Of a stretch of DNA of 64,000 nt, positions 21,193 through 31,846 are shown piece after piece. Source of the stretch: Plantago major (taxonomy: Eukaryota > Streptophyta > Magnoliopsida > Lamiales > Plantaginaceae); assembly GCA_026545765.1 (NCBI GenBank), contig JAIFAC010000009.1:558001-622000 (forward strand), read 5' to 3'. Position 1 is the stretch's first letter. Each line of letters starts with the position of its first letter. The translations under genes were made by a program, and so were the position numbers. The notes beneath the pieces were generated by a model. That model did not search any database, was not told the origin of the DNA, and saw only the letters and a list, made by a program, of their open reading frames with translations.

Positions 21193-21270
21193 CTGAAAGA
21201 AAGGGTTTTGAGTGAGCTTCAAAACTTTTACAGATATATGAGTAGAAGTGTAGTTTAGTTTCTGAGTTAC
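21193..21270 (-). other. Intron 4 (78 nt) in the extra ORF of F
   Basis: Donor CAG|GTAACT, acceptor TTTCTTTCAG|GCT. Phase 0. Confidence 0.65.
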
Positions 21271-21390
21271 CTGAGTAAGTACTTCAGGCTCAGAGACTTG
21301 TGCTACTGAGACAATTGGTGTCTCAGATATCTTGTTGTGAGGCGGAGACTTGGAAGTCTGGTCCTCATCAACCTTTCTTTCTGAGTGAGC
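21271..21390 (-). pseudogene. Exon 4 of the extra ORF of F
   Basis: 120 nt, 40 codons, from GCT CAC TCA to ACT CAG. Reads AHSERKVDEDQTSKSPPHNK and on to EPEVLTQ with no stop. Bounded by introns 3 and 4, both phase 0, so the exon can be skipped or duplicated without changing frame. Low-complexity, polar, unrecognised. Confidence 0.6.
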
Positions 21391-21488
21391 CTTTGAGTAG
21401 AAAGTATTGAGTAATTTAGAAGAAGTTTAAGATAACCCAAGGTGAAAAATTTTATCACTGATTTTCATATATATATATACATATACAC
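21391..21488 (-). other. Intron 3 (98 nt) in the extra ORF of F
   Basis: Donor AAG|GTGTATATG, acceptor CTACTCAAAG|GCT. AT-rich, with a short (AT)n. Confidence 0.6.
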
Positions 21489-21589
21489 CTTCATATGGGA
21501 AGGCTCAATGATGTGTTCTTCAGAAATCTTGTTGGTTTCTGGGTCTTTTCTGGCATTTCTGCCTTATCTTCCTCTTTCTCAGTTGGAGC
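21489..21589 (-). pseudogene. Exon 3 of the extra ORF of F
   Basis: 101 nt beginning GCT CCA ACT GAG AAA. The start and end read in phase 0 but the length is one short of a multiple of three, so one base has probably been lost in the middle. I starts the equivalent exon with the same GCT CCA ACT GAG (down from 52482). Confidence 0.55.
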
Positions 21590-21661
21590 CTGTTAGAAAC
21601 ATTTACTTTAAGCACATGAACATATGACTGAAGAGTGTTATCTTAAGAATCAATTTATCAC
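21590..21661 (-). other. Intron 2 (72 nt) in the extra ORF of F
   Basis: Donor CAG|GTGATAAAT, acceptor TTTCTAACAG|GCT. Phase 0. The matching intron in I is 52483-52560. Confidence 0.65.
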
Positions 21662-21769
21662 CTGTGGCACAGGCTCAGATTTCTTAAGAGGTGAGGTTGG
21701 GTGAACCTCCTTCTCAGTTTCTGAGGCAAGCTTCCCAGCTTCCTCTTGTTTCTGTGTTTCTAACTCAGC
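21662..21769 (-). pseudogene. Exon 2 of the extra ORF of F
   Basis: 108 nt, 36 codons, from GCT GAG TTA to CCA CAG. Reads AELETQKQEEAGKLASETEK and on to KSEPVPQ with no stop. I has the matching exon at 52561-52659, starting GCT GAT CTT GAA. Confidence 0.65.
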
Positions 21770-21850
21770 CTGTAACAAAGAAATTTTATAAGTAACAAGA
21801 TATATATAAGCATAAAGTTTCACAAGATGAGAGTTAAACCATTCAGCTAC
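21770..21850 (-). other. Intron 1 (81 nt) in the extra ORF of F
   Basis: Donor CAG|GTAGCTGAA, acceptor TTTGTTACAG|GCT. Length is a multiple of three without a stop, so retention would also stay in frame. The donor in I is mutated (CAG|TTACT, near 52732). Confidence 0.65.
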
Positions 21851-23719
21851 CTGATCCATGTCAGGCTGATTGGTCTCTGAAACTTGTGACCCTTCTATAC
21901 TTTGGTCTTCTTGTTCCAGTAACACTTCTTTGTTTGAAGTTTCAGGTACTTCACACCTTTCCTGAGTGTGCAACTCAGTTGCCTCCCCTGGTTGATCATT
22001 CTGAGTAGATATCTCAGTTTGATCCCTCTCATTGAGTTGGGGAACCTGCTCTTTTGCTGGATTTTCTTCAAGATATCGCATTCTTTGGTAATTCAAAATG
22101 GAGTTCATTTACCATTTCATCAACCACTTGTGGCTGTTGTGGTTGTGGTTGTTGTGGTTGTCTGGAAGCAGAAGATTGGTCAGTGGAGTGTTCTTCCATA
22201 TTTTTAGATGTGGCGTTTCCATCAGCATCTGCCAGCACTAAAATACCACTTATCAGGGCTTTTTGAAGTTGTGCGTAAGAAACGTTCCCTAATGATGTGT
22301 TTGCACCAACAACCTTTGCTAGAGGTGCTTGTTCAGCAACCTGAGGTGTAGGTTCTTCTTCAGAAACCTTTTCACCAGTTACTATTTCAGTAACCTTAGC
22401 CCTTTTTGTTCTTTCTAGGACATGAGAGATGACTAGCTTCTCATCTTCATCGTCAGAGCTCTCATCAGCATTAGGAACTGATTGGTCCATTACTCCTGCT
22501 GTTTCTTCTGATAGGGCTTGGTGTTTTTCACCACTTTTTGCAGCATTTATGAGTTCATCAGCAAGGCTTTCTACAATAGTCTTCACATTTCTGAAAGCAC
22601 GTTCTCTTGCTGAGTCTATTTGTTCAGTAGTTGATAACTCTTTTGCAGCATTGATGAGTGCATCTGCCTTTATTAGTTCATTGGCAATGCCAACCTCAAT
22701 GGGTATGTCTTCTGATTGGCCAGCAGACTTCTTTCTTGAAGTTCTGGGCTTCTTGGTCGCAACCTTTTCTTCAGATACCTTTTCAGACTTTCGCTTCTTA
22801 GAACCTTTCTGAGACCCAGTAACCTTTTTCAACAAGTTTGTATACTCATATTTGTAGAGTAGGTTACTGTTGGCTATTTCAGCCGTCTCTCTGAGCTCAA
22901 TGCCAAGCTTCTCCAGCAAGTAGCATATCTTCAGACCATAGCCTACTGTGGCCTTTGGCTCAGCTAGTCCTTTGGCGATTTTAGGCTCGAAGCCTTGAAT
23001 CTTCTTCACAAACTTCATGAAGGCGTACTTTCCCCAGTTAAAAGGGTTTTCGAGCCGTTTTTCTTGTTGATTCAGCAAGAACATCATGATCCATCATTCT
23101 TGGCTTATCTGGTCAGCACCTCCTTGTAGACCATCAAAGCATCTATGAAGAATGCAAGCCAATACATCCCAGTGAACCATCAGATGTCTGGTTCGGATGT
23201 CAGCAAGCTTGAACTCAGTGGGTGTATCTGATTTTTCAAGATCACACATGTCACTGTACAGTCCTTGGTGTTTATGTCAAAATCCTTTCCAAGATTTTGA
23301 AACTCAAACAACTTACAGAAAGTTGTTAAGTCCAGAAGGATTTCCTTTCCTTAGACTGAGGTTTTGACAGACACTATTGCAGTGCCTTCAGAAACACAGG
23401 AAATTATCCTGGAGTTGTTGTAGAATTCCAACACATCGAGTGATGAGATTCCACTTGGGCGAGCAGATAGAAAACCCTTGATTTGTGCCTTTTCAAGCAT
23501 GTCAAGAATCAGTTTTCCGTCGGTTTGGTTTTCAATTGCAGCCGTGAGGTATTCCTCAACCATGGCACCACCCCAAATCATTCTGTGATTTGAAGTCCAA
23601 TGGTCAGGATTAAAGTCTCCTACCAGTCGATTGTTCACAATAACCAACTCTGGTGCTGGCTTTTCAGCAGTACCAGTGGAGGATTGAGATTTCAGTGTAG
23701 AAGAATTCTTTGGGGCCAT
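21851..23719 (-). pseudogene. N-terminal exon of the extra ORF of F
   Basis: True ATG at 23717-23719 (MAPKNSSTLKSQ). First frame (to 23351): NHRMIWGGAMVEEYLTAAIE and SGISSLDVLEFYNNSRIISC. A broken stretch follows (23090-23350). Second frame (23087-22068): NPFNWGKYAFMKFVKKIQGF, GYGLKICYLLEKLGIELRET, basic clusters KKRKSEK and KKPRTSRKKSAG (possible nuclear or nucleic-acid-binding signals) and a helix-rich tail; a frameshift at about 22070-22108 leads into EENPAKEQVPQLNERDQTEI. The order matches I (54075-52676). The first part resembles the N-terminal half of the Athila ORF3 (EFYNNS versus EFYINN; NWGKYAF versus NIGDIIV). Function unknown. Confidence 0.7.
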
Positions 23720-24477
23720 CTCTTTATATAGTGTAGATTTGGATTGGTGTTTGAAAGAGATTTGATTGAGTAATTCTTTGCAGAAAAACTTAATCTTGAT
23801 TTGCAGAGATTGTAGAAGATTTGCAGAGAATCAAGAGAAGGTTTTGCTATTTTTGTGCAATTCGGAATTTTGGATTAGGCGAAAGTGATTTCTTTTGCCA
23901 AAATCCTATATATAGCAATAGAATCTCAACAGACAAATACATACAAATTGATTTTGTGTGTACGTATCTGTGATTTGCAAGGAGGCGTGAGCAAAAGCTA
24001 GTTCGGCATTAAATGCAAAGTGGGCTTTGTCAGAATTTTTACAGTTCACTATTTACAATGAATTAATTTCCACCGTATAGATCAATCGCTTAATTTCATC
24101 AAGGGTCACCATTGCTTCTTCAGCAATGATCACAATCAACAAGTGTAATTGTGCCCATTTAATGAATTTTGGCTATTAGCTATCTGAATCACGTTTGTGT
24201 ATGACCAAGAACACTGTTTGCATCTGAATCTGTCTTATACTTAGGATTTTTCCAAGTTTTTCATCAAGATAGAAATAATGCGAATTTCAAGAGAGTAGTT
24301 GACTGCAGATAGTTATACTATTGTCCTTTGTGTTCACCGTTTATAGAGTGATTCAGATATCTGAGTTCCCGTTTCAGAGATCTTAAGCTGTCTTTTTGCT
24401 CTTTTGCCTTTTTGACTTCTGGATGCTCGTTCCAGATACCTCTTCTCTGGATGCCCGTTCCAGATTCCTGAACTCTT
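23720..24477 (-). other. Spacer between RNase H and the extra ORF in F
   Basis: Non-coding. Contains the perfect palindrome TCAGATATCTGA at 24353-24364. No promoter or stop-codon-readthrough context recognised. Confidence 0.5.
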
Positions 24478-25905
24478 TTAGTTCATTGGTAGTTCCATTA
24501 GTCCAAGACTATGTCTTAAGGCTAAGAATCTACTTTCTTGTAGTGGCTTAGTGAAGATATCTGCAAGTTGGTCTTCAGTGCCAATCTTGAGTATCTCTAT
24601 ATTGCCTCTTTCAACATGGTCTGTGATGAAGTGATGTCTAACATCAATATGCTTTGTTCTGGCATGAAATTTAGGATTCTGTGTAATTGCAATAGCACTT
24701 GTGTTATCACAGAAAATGGGAGTTTTCTCTTCAATGAGTCCATAGTCTTTAAGTTGTTGTTGTATCCACAGAATTTGTGTTGCACAACAACCAGCAGCAA
24801 TATATTCAGCCTCTGTGGTAGAAGTTGCAATTGAGTTTTGCTTCTTGCTAAACCATGAGATAAGTCTAGTACCCAGAAACTGACAAGTTCCTGAGGTGCT
24901 TTTCCTATCAAGCAGTGATCCAGCATAATCAGCATCTGAGTACCCAGCTAAACTCAATCCACTTTCTTTAGGATACCACAATCCTACATCTACTATACCT
25001 TTTACATACCTTAATATTTTCATAGCAATGTTGTAGTGTGTTTGTATCGGATTTGTCTGAAATCTAGCACACACTTCAACGGCGTATTGAATATCAGGTC
25101 TACTTGCAGTGATGTAAAGTAGTGAATCTATCAATTTCCTATACTTATGTTCTTCAACACTCTTGTCCGATTCAGTATAGGTCATTTTGGTTCCAATGCG
25201 CATAGGTATCTTAGCATTCTTTTCAGAAGGCTTAAGATTGAATTTTGTGAGCATATCTTTTGCATACTTTGTTTGACTAATGAATATTCCATCATTGAGT
25301 TGCTTGACTTGCAATCCTAAAAAATAATTCATTTCTCCCATCATGCTCATCTCAAACTTACTTTTCATGAGATTTGCAAAGTCATTACAAAGTTGCTTGT
25401 CCTTAGATCCAAATATGATGTCATCAACATATACTTGAACTAAGAGTAGTTTCCCATCATGGTTTAAGGTAAATAAAGTTTTATCAACTTCACCATTCTT
25501 GAAACCACTTTCCACAAGGTATTTGGCCAAAGTGTGATACCATGCTCTTGGAGCCTGTTTCAGTCCATACAGAGCTTTCTGTAGTTTATAGACCATTCTA
25601 CTTTCTGAGGAAACTTCAAAGCCAGGTGGTTGCTCAACATAAACTTTTTCTGCAAGTTCACCGTTCAAGAATGCACTTTTGACATCCATCTGATAAACTT
25701 TAAAATCTTTATGAGCTGCAAAGGCTAGAAAGAGTCTTATTGCATCCAATCTGGCAACTGGTGCATATGACTCATCAAAATCTAAGCCTTCAGTCTGGGT
25801 AAATCCCTTGGCAACCAATCTTGCTTTGTTTCTGGTTATTTCGCCAGATTCATTCATTTTGTTTCTGAAAACCCATTTAGTTCCAATCACAGATATTCCT
25901 TCCAC
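24478..25905 (-). CDS. RT and RNase H of element F
   Basis: 475 uninterrupted residues, part of the copia gag-pol polyprotein. RT (RVT_2): [40 protein letters not shown], the palm aspartate in [33 protein letters not shown] and the YVDDIIFGS box. RNase [57 protein letters not shown] and [15 protein letters not shown], ending [20 protein letters not shown]. All catalytic residues are in place. The frame stops upstream at about 25921 at a TGA where H has a Trp codon, so the polyprotein is cut there. The extra-ORF elements of this family are the SIRE/Maximus lineage, judged by this RT and the long 3' ORF. Confidence 0.9.
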   Translation of the reverse strand: MEGISVIGTKWVFRNKMNESGEITRNKARLVAKGFTQTEGLDFDESYAPVARLDAIRLFLAFAAHKDFKVYQMDVKSAFLNGELAEKVYVEQPPGFEVSSESRMVYKLQKALYGLKQAPRAWYHTLAKYLVESGFKNGEVDKTLFTLNHDGKLLLVQVYVDDIIFGSKDKQLCNDFANLMKSKFEMSMMGEMNYFLGLQVKQLNDGIFISQTKYAKDMLTKFNLKPSEKNAKIPMRIGTKMTYTESDKSVEEHKYRKLIDSLLYITASRPDIQYAVEVCARFQTNPIQTHYNIAMKILRYVKGIVDVGLWYPKESGLSLAGYSDADYAGSLLDRKSTSGTCQFLGTRLISWFSKKQNSIATSTTEAEYIAAGCCATQILWIQQQLKDYGLIEEKTPIFCDNTSAIAITQNPKFHARTKHIDVRHHFITDHVERGNIEILKIGTEDQLADIFTKPLQESRFLALRHSLGLMELPMN

Positions 25906-26422
25906 GAATGGAACTAATTTTCAGACTTTGTTTCTCTCAAATTGATCCAACTCATCTTGCATTGCAGAGATCCAGTCTTGGTCTCCCAATGCTTCTTCTA
26001 TATTTTTGGGTTCAATATTTGAGATGAAACATCCAAAGACAGAATTAGTATTTTCAGCTATTGCTCTCCTAGTCCTAACACCTTGATTAATTGGTCCAAT
26101 CACATCTTTTGCAGGGTGATCTTTGATCCATCTCATCATAGGTTTAGTGCTAGTAGGATCAATATCCAAATGATTTGAATGTGAATCACTGGGATTTTGA
26201 TTTGATACTTTTTCAGTATCTAAGACATTTTGCTCCTCAGAAGGGCAATTAATGTCTGACACTTGTTCAGCGTTTGAGCTATCTAGAACATGTCTTTCAG
26301 AGAGATTATTTCCAGAGATAGCTTCATGATAAACATCTTCAGTTTCCATTTCTGGAAGTTTCATAGGAAATTCTTCATCATGTTTGTGAGTCATCTTGTT
26401 GTTACTAGGCACTTCATGCTTT
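25906..26422 (-). pseudogene. Integrase C-terminal extension / RT N-terminus of F, with nonsense codon
   Basis: A 163-residue frame: HDEEFPMKLPEMETEDVYHE, HSNHLDIDPTSTKPMMRWIK, HPAKDVIGPINQGVRTRRAI, FGCFISNIEPKNIEEALGDQ, DWISAMQDELDQFERNKV, then TGA. The last piece is the well-known copia start of RT (usual form: W..AM..E...L..N.TW.LV.LP). H reads Trp at the stop position. A frameshift also lies upstream, near 26424-26480, relative to the integrase. One nonsense codon and one frameshift thus separate an otherwise complete integrase and RT. Confidence 0.85.
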
Positions 26423-26423
26423 T

Positions 26424-27458
26424 CTACGTCAGAGTCATCCTCACTTTCCGTAATGACGTTCTCCTTTCTGAGGATTCTTCTTCAGAATCCCTCAACATTA
26501 GTTCTTTGAACCTTTCTGAGAGTTCATCATTAGGAGGTGTTTTCTTGCTTCCTTCATAGAATACAACATGAACTGATTCTTCAATTTTCTTTGTTCTTTT
26601 GTTGTAAATTCTGTAGGCTTTGCTATTCGTGGAATAGCCAAGAAATACACTTTCATCTGCTTTTGGTTGAAATGTTCTCAGATAATCTTTTCCATTGTTT
26701 AGAACAAAACATCTACAACCAAATACTCTCAGATGTTTGATATTAGGGGGTCTACCAACCAAGATTTCATAAGGGGTCTTGTCATGGTGTTTGTTTATCA
26801 AACATCTGTTCTGAGTGTAGCAGGCTGTGTTTACAGCTTCAACCCAATAAATTTTACTTATTTCAGTGTCAGCTAGCATCGTCCTTGCAGCTTCTTTAAG
26901 GGTTCTGTTTTTCCTTTCTGCAACACCATTTTGTTGAGGTGTTCTTACAGAGGAAAGTTGATGTTGTATACCTTTGCAGGTACAAAACTCCTTTATGTAC
27001 TGGTTGACAAACTCAGTACCATGGTCTGTTCTGATTGCAGATACCTTGTCATATTTCATGACTTCAAGCTTTTTCAGCAAGTTTGGTATATCCACCCAGG
27101 CATCAGATTTGTGTTTCAGAAAGACAACCCAAGTGAATCTTGAGAAGTCATCTACAACAACCAGACCATACTTCTTTCCTGCATAACTAGGTACAGATGA
27201 TTCAAAAAGATCCATATGTAGTAGTTGCAGTGGTCTAACACTAGAGTGTCTAGTTTTGGACTTGAAAGAGATTTTGGATTGTTTCCCCATCTGACATGCA
27301 GAACAGATATCATCCTTTCTGAAAGACGTTTTGGGAAGGCCAACCACTAACTCTTTCTTGGCAAGTTTGTTCAGAGTTTTGAAGTTCAAGTGACTCATTC
27401 TTTTGTGCCATAACCAAAGCTCTTTCCCAGGTGACCAGATTGACTCACCATGAGACAT
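26424..27458 (-). pseudogene. GAG-pre-integrase and integrase of F
   Basis: 344 residues. Zinc region: LWHKRMSHLNFKTLNKLAKK and DDICSACQMGKQSKISFKSK (H-H-C-C). Core: LLHMDLFESSVPSYAGKKYG (D1), FSRFTWVVFLKHKSD, IRTDHGTEFVNQY (D2), SVRTPQQNGVAERKNRTLKE (E). C-terminus: HDKTPYEILVGRPPNIKHLR, FGCRCFVLNNGKDYLRTFQP, ESVFLGYSTNSKAYRIYNKR and EESVHVVFYE. Every catalytic residue is present. The frame is interrupted at both ends by frameshifts (near 27420 towards the protease, near 26450 towards RT), so the polyprotein is split though this domain looks sound. Confidence 0.88.
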
Positions 27459-28011
27459 TCTTCAGTTGTGGCAGATGCCCAATCGGCAACATAAAGACTG
27501 CCTTTCCGCCGAGCAACCAAGACTGTCTGCTTTGACTCATTGTCAATTAGTTTGCAGTATTTTGCTTTGAATTTTGTAGTAAAACCTTTGTCTGCAAACT
27601 GGCTCATGCTAAATAGATTATATTTCAAATCCTTAACATGTAATACGTCAGTGATTGTTAAAGTTCCCAATTTGACGTTGCCAAATCCCAGAGAGGGATT
27701 TAATTCTCCTCCAGCAAATCTGATATCTGGTCCTGTGTTGCAAGCTTTGTAATCGACCAGATTTGCTTTGTCTCCTGTCATGTGCTTTCCGCATCCACTA
27801 TCAAACAGCCATTGTGCTTTAGTCCAGGAAGCATTCTGCACATACAGTTGGAACCATCAGGACTAAACAATCTTCCAGTAGGAATCCATTTTTGAATGAA
27901 TTTCCTTGGAACATTCTTTTGTCTGATAGGAACATAAGGAGGAATTCTGATTGAATGATTATCATTATTAAGAATTATTTTCTTCCTTGGTGTGTTCCTA
28001 GGTGCTCCATT
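27395..28011 (-). pseudogene. Protease region of F
   Basis: The part of the polyprotein just downstream of the CACTA insertion. Frame 1 (from 28011): GAPRNTPRKKIILNNDNHSI and KFIQKWIPTGRLFSPDGSNC. Frame 2 (27841-27395): WLFDSGCGKHMTGDKANLVD (catalytic D-S-G), FAGGELNPSLGFGNVKLGTL, DVLHVKDLKYNLFSMSQFAD and ARRKGSLYVADWASATTEEC. The protease cleaves the Gag-Pol precursor inside the particle. The frames differ by a shift at about 27790-27840. The N-terminal end is cut by the transposon at 28012; the residues before it lie at 35392 and above. Confidence 0.85.
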
Positions 28012-28041
28012 CACTACAAGAAATCCGCCGTTTAGCGACGG
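28012..28041 (+). repeat. Left terminal inverted repeat of the CACTA element
   Basis: CACTACAAGAAATCCGCCG, paired with the reverse complement CACTACAAAAAAAACCAG of the right end. The first 8 bases are identical; the next few have mismatches. Confidence 0.93.
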
Positions 28042-28300
28042 CCATTAGCGACGGATAGAATCCGTCGCTATTTAGCGACGAATCGCTAATTTTAGCGATG
28101 GAATGGACACTCAATCCGTCTCTAATCCGTCGCTAATTTAGCGACGGATGTTTTTCCGTCGTTAAATAGCGACGGATTTATTTATCCGTCGCTATTTAGG
28201 GACGGATATTAAATCCGTCCCTAAATAAGTTGACTAGCTTACAAAATAAAAAAAAAATTAAAAAAAGGTAACTAGCGACGGATCGCGTTCCGTCGCTAAA
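28028..28300. repeat. Left subterminal repeat array of the CACTA element
   Basis: At least ten direct and inverted copies of TTAGCGACGG or CCGTCGCTAA. In CACTA elements such repeats bind the small element-encoded protein that guides transposition. Confidence 0.92.
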
Positions 28301-29069
28301 ACCTTGATACCATTGGGCAGTAGCCCTTTCTTCCCTATTTTTCTTCCTTCTTCCTTCTTCCTTCGCCATTTCCAATTTTCCGACCAAATCTCGACCGTTC
28401 CGGCCAATTTTGGAGTCTTCTCGAAGCTCGTGGGACAAGGAGCTCGTGTGGTCAACTAATCATCTTTTCACCGCTAAATCGAAGGTATTTTGGCTAAAAC
28501 CTTAACTTTGTCAAATTTGGGAATTTTGTTAATTTTGACTAATTTGAGCAATTGAACGTTTATTGTAAGTATGTAGTAGTTAGTTTAGCTTATATTACGT
28601 AGTGTGTTAACTTTGAGATGTTCAATTGATGTATTGATTGTGAATTTGAATTTTTAGTATAATGTTAGAATGTTTGGAAGTATGTAGGGTTGTTAATTTG
28701 ATATTTTCGTATATGTAGTAGGATTAGAAAGATTTAGTTTAGTGTTTTGGAACCCTTACTTGTTGACAAATTCGGGAATTTTGATAATTTCGACTAATTA
28801 GATCAATTGTATGTTTATGGGAGATATAGTATACTAGCTAGTTAACTTTGTGCAATTGATATATTGATTGTGAATTTGTATTGCTAATTATTATAATGTT
28901 AGGATGTTTGTAATTAAGTACGTAGTAATTTTGATTCGATAAATTCGTATATATACACTAGATTATGAAGATTTAATTAAGTGTTTTGAGACTATTTGGT
29001 GATTATATTAACGTAAAATGCATGTTATAAATCTAATGATTGTAGACGTGTCAGGCTAATCATATAATT
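28301..29069 (+). other. 5' region of the CACTA element
   Basis: AT-rich, non-coding; it should hold the promoter, but no clear TATA box can be singled out. Two loosely similar stretches, each with TGTATTGATTGTGAATTTG-like sequence, near 28630 and 28860. Confidence 0.5.
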
Positions 29070-31767
29070 ATGAATCCCGATCGTTCATGGATGTACCGTC
29101 GCATAGTGAATGGCGAAAGAATTCTAGTTTTGTGGAAGGGTTGAATCCTTCATCACTTTTAGCGCTTACACAAACTACTTGTTTAAGTGGGGGAAGATGA
29201 AGTGCCCTTGCAATGCGAACAAATGTAGGAATAAACAATTTTGCCTCTGAAACGGTAGTGGAGCACTTGAACGTAAGGGTTCGTGTCTCAAGATGAGGTA
29301 TGGTGTTATCATGGTGAGACACGAGCACCGTTCATGGATTATGAGCATCTCTCAAAGCGTAAAAGGAAGGAGAAAAATGTGATCGGAAGTACTCAAAACA
29401 CGTCTACATCTGATGCTAATTATGATCATAAACGGATGGAGCAAATGGTGTATGATGTTGTGGGTCCAGAGTTCATGGACACCAGGGAGCCAGTAACCGA
29501 GGGGGATGTGGAGGAGCCTCCGAATCCTGCGGATCAGGTGTTCTTTGACTTGCTGGAATCAGCAAAGAAGCCGATTTATCGTGGATGTAGCCGCCAGCGA
29601 GTTGTCATTGTTGGCTCGGCTAGTGAGTTGTAAGGCTAATGACCAGCAATCTGAAGCGAGCTTCAATGAATGGGTACAATTAATGTCAGATCTTTGTCCG
29701 GAAGAAAATCTAGTTCCCACCAACTTTTACCAAGCGAAGAAAAAGATGCGGGGGATGGGGTTGCCCATGGAAACCATAGATTGTTGTGAGGATATGTATG
29801 ATCTATTGGGGAGGATACAGATCTCCAAGTGCAAGTTCGTGGTAAGGACCGCACAAGCGTTACAAGGAGGGGTCAGAAGAAACGCTGAAGAAAAATCTAC
29901 CACATAAGAAAATGTGGTATTTTCCTCTAGCATTGCTTGAAGAGGTTACGCTTGAAGTGCTTGTGCCGATAAAATGCGGTGGCACAATGAGCGAGTAATC
30001 CGGAAGAGGGTAGAATGGAGCATCCATCGACTCACCCGCATGGAAACATTCGATAAGACCTACCCGAGTTTGCAATGAGCCTAGAAATGTACGCTTGGGG
30101 CTTTATGCGGATGGTTTTAACCCGTTTGAAATGACCGGAAGTACTCTTGTTGGCGATCATACCGACACTGCATAACCCGCCCGGTGAGTGCATGAAGGAA
30201 CCATTCATGTTCTTGATCGTGTTGGTGCCGGGCAGATGATCCGTCATGAAGCCGGATGTGTTCTTGCAATTTCTAATCAAGGAGCTGATTGAGTTGTGGG
30301 AAAATGGTATCCCGCATATGATGTGTCAAAGAAGAAGAACTTTACATTGAGAGCAGCATTCGTGGATCGTGAGTGATTTTCTGCGTACTCCATGCTATCT
30401 GGAAGGAAAACTGGGCTTTAATGCATGTCCACATTGTATGGAAGACAACGATGCATTTAGATCAAGGAGAGCGGAAAGGAATGTTGGTTTGATCACATCG
30501 TAGATTTCTACCAAAGGACCATACATTCAGAAGAAAAACTCAATTCTTGAAAAATAAGGTAGTGAACAAAGGCTACGAGACAACTTATCAAATGCGAAAT
30601 ACTTGCGGAGATAGATAGGTTGGGTCTTATGAAAGTGACTGAAGTTGGGTCGGATAAGCATAACGAGAAAATTAGCAAAAATTGTGGATGGAAGAAGAGA
30701 AGCATCTTCTGGGACTTGCCTTACTGGAGCAGTCTACTTATACGTCACAACTTGGATTTCATGCACATTGAGAAAAATGTGTTCGAGAACTTATTCAACA
30801 CGATTTGCAACATTACCGAAAAAACAAAGGACACCCCTAAATCTAGAGCCGAGTTGGATAAATTGTGTAAAAGGCCCGAGTTGACAAAGCAGAATGATAA
30901 GGGGCAGTGGCCCAAGGCATGCTACACAATTGACACTGAATCTAGGAACAAACTATTTGATTGGGTGAGGGGATTGAAGTTCCCCGATAATTACGCCTCA
31001 AAGTTGGGGCGGTGTGTGGATGTGAAGAGGACAAAGATGTACGGGATGAAGAGCCACGATTGTCATGTGTTCATGGAGAGGCTTCTCCCTGTTGCATTTC
31101 GAGAAATGCTACCTAAACCTGTATGGATTGCGATCACCGAGCTGAGCTTATTTTTCAAGAATTTATGCTCAAGGGTGCTTGAAGATGTAGTGTTAGCAAA
31201 TCTTGAAAGCAACATACCATTAATTCTATGTAAGCTCGAGTGTATCTTTCCTCCGAGCTTATTTGATTCTATGGAGCACTTGCCGGTTCACCTCCCACAT
31301 GAAGCGAGGCTTGCTGGACCGGTTCAGTATCGATGGATGTATCCATTCGAGAGGTGTGTAATCAAGGCAATCATTTACTTATAAAGTCTGAATTTTCCCA
31401 AGTTACATTGTGTTACATCAACATATATGAATTACAGGTACTTGGGGAAATTGAAGAGGTATGTCAACAACAAAGGCAAGCCTGAGGGATCGATGGCCAT
31501 TGCCTACGTGCGAGAGGAAGCTGCAATCTTCTGCTCCAATTAGTTTGGGGACCATGTCCCGACGAAGGCATCTAGGCCGTCCAGAAACGCAGACACATTC
31601 GAAGTTCAAGAGGATGATGACATTTCCATTTCAATTTTTAGGGTCTCCAGGAGACCTATTGGAGAAGAAAAGACAGAATGGCTGACGGATAAGGAGCTGA
31701 AGGCAGCCACATATTATGTCCTCTCGAACTGTGCTGAAGTTGACAAATTTATGGAGATTTATGCTCG
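29070..31767 (+). pseudogene. TNP2-type CACTA transposase, broken
   Basis: Starts with MNPDRSWMYRR, the transposase-associated domain (PF13963), then after a frameshift FVEGLNPSSLLALTQTTCLS. The middle (near 30085) keeps NVRLGLYADGFNPFE and the later part SIFWDLPYWSSLLIRHNLDF and MHIEKNVFENLFNTICN, diagnostic of Transposase_21 (PF02992). At 31030-31353 and from 31438: DUF4218 (HDCHVFMERLLPVAFREMLP, HLPHEARLAGPVQYRWMYPF). An 84-nt intron (31354-31437, GAG|GTGTGT...TTACAG|GTA) splits FER from YLGKLKRYV. In-frame stops and shifts between 29640 and 30600 (for example near 29996, 30171 and 30500) make it inactive. The protein would cut at both element ends in the nucleus. Confidence 0.9.
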
Positions 31768-31846
31768 GTGAGTAGCTTTCTTACGCTAACACATGGATTT
31801 TAACTTCTAACTACTATATATATCTAATCATGTAATCGTGTCCACA
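31768..31846 (+). other. Intron in the CACTA transposase gene
   Basis: GCTCG|GTGAGTAGC to GTCCACAG|CCTTTTC, 79 nt. Confidence 0.7.

Noticed and set aside
22429..22812. 127-codon + strand frame
   Set aside because: Mirror of the extra ORF of F; Ser-rich because the sense strand is Glu/Ser/Asp-rich.
28196..28455. Short - strand frames near the CACTA left end
   Set aside because: They lie in the subterminal region and resemble no protein.
28301..29069. Host gene between CACTA repeats and transposase
   Set aside because: No open frame, splice pattern or similarity; an ordinary AT-rich element leader.
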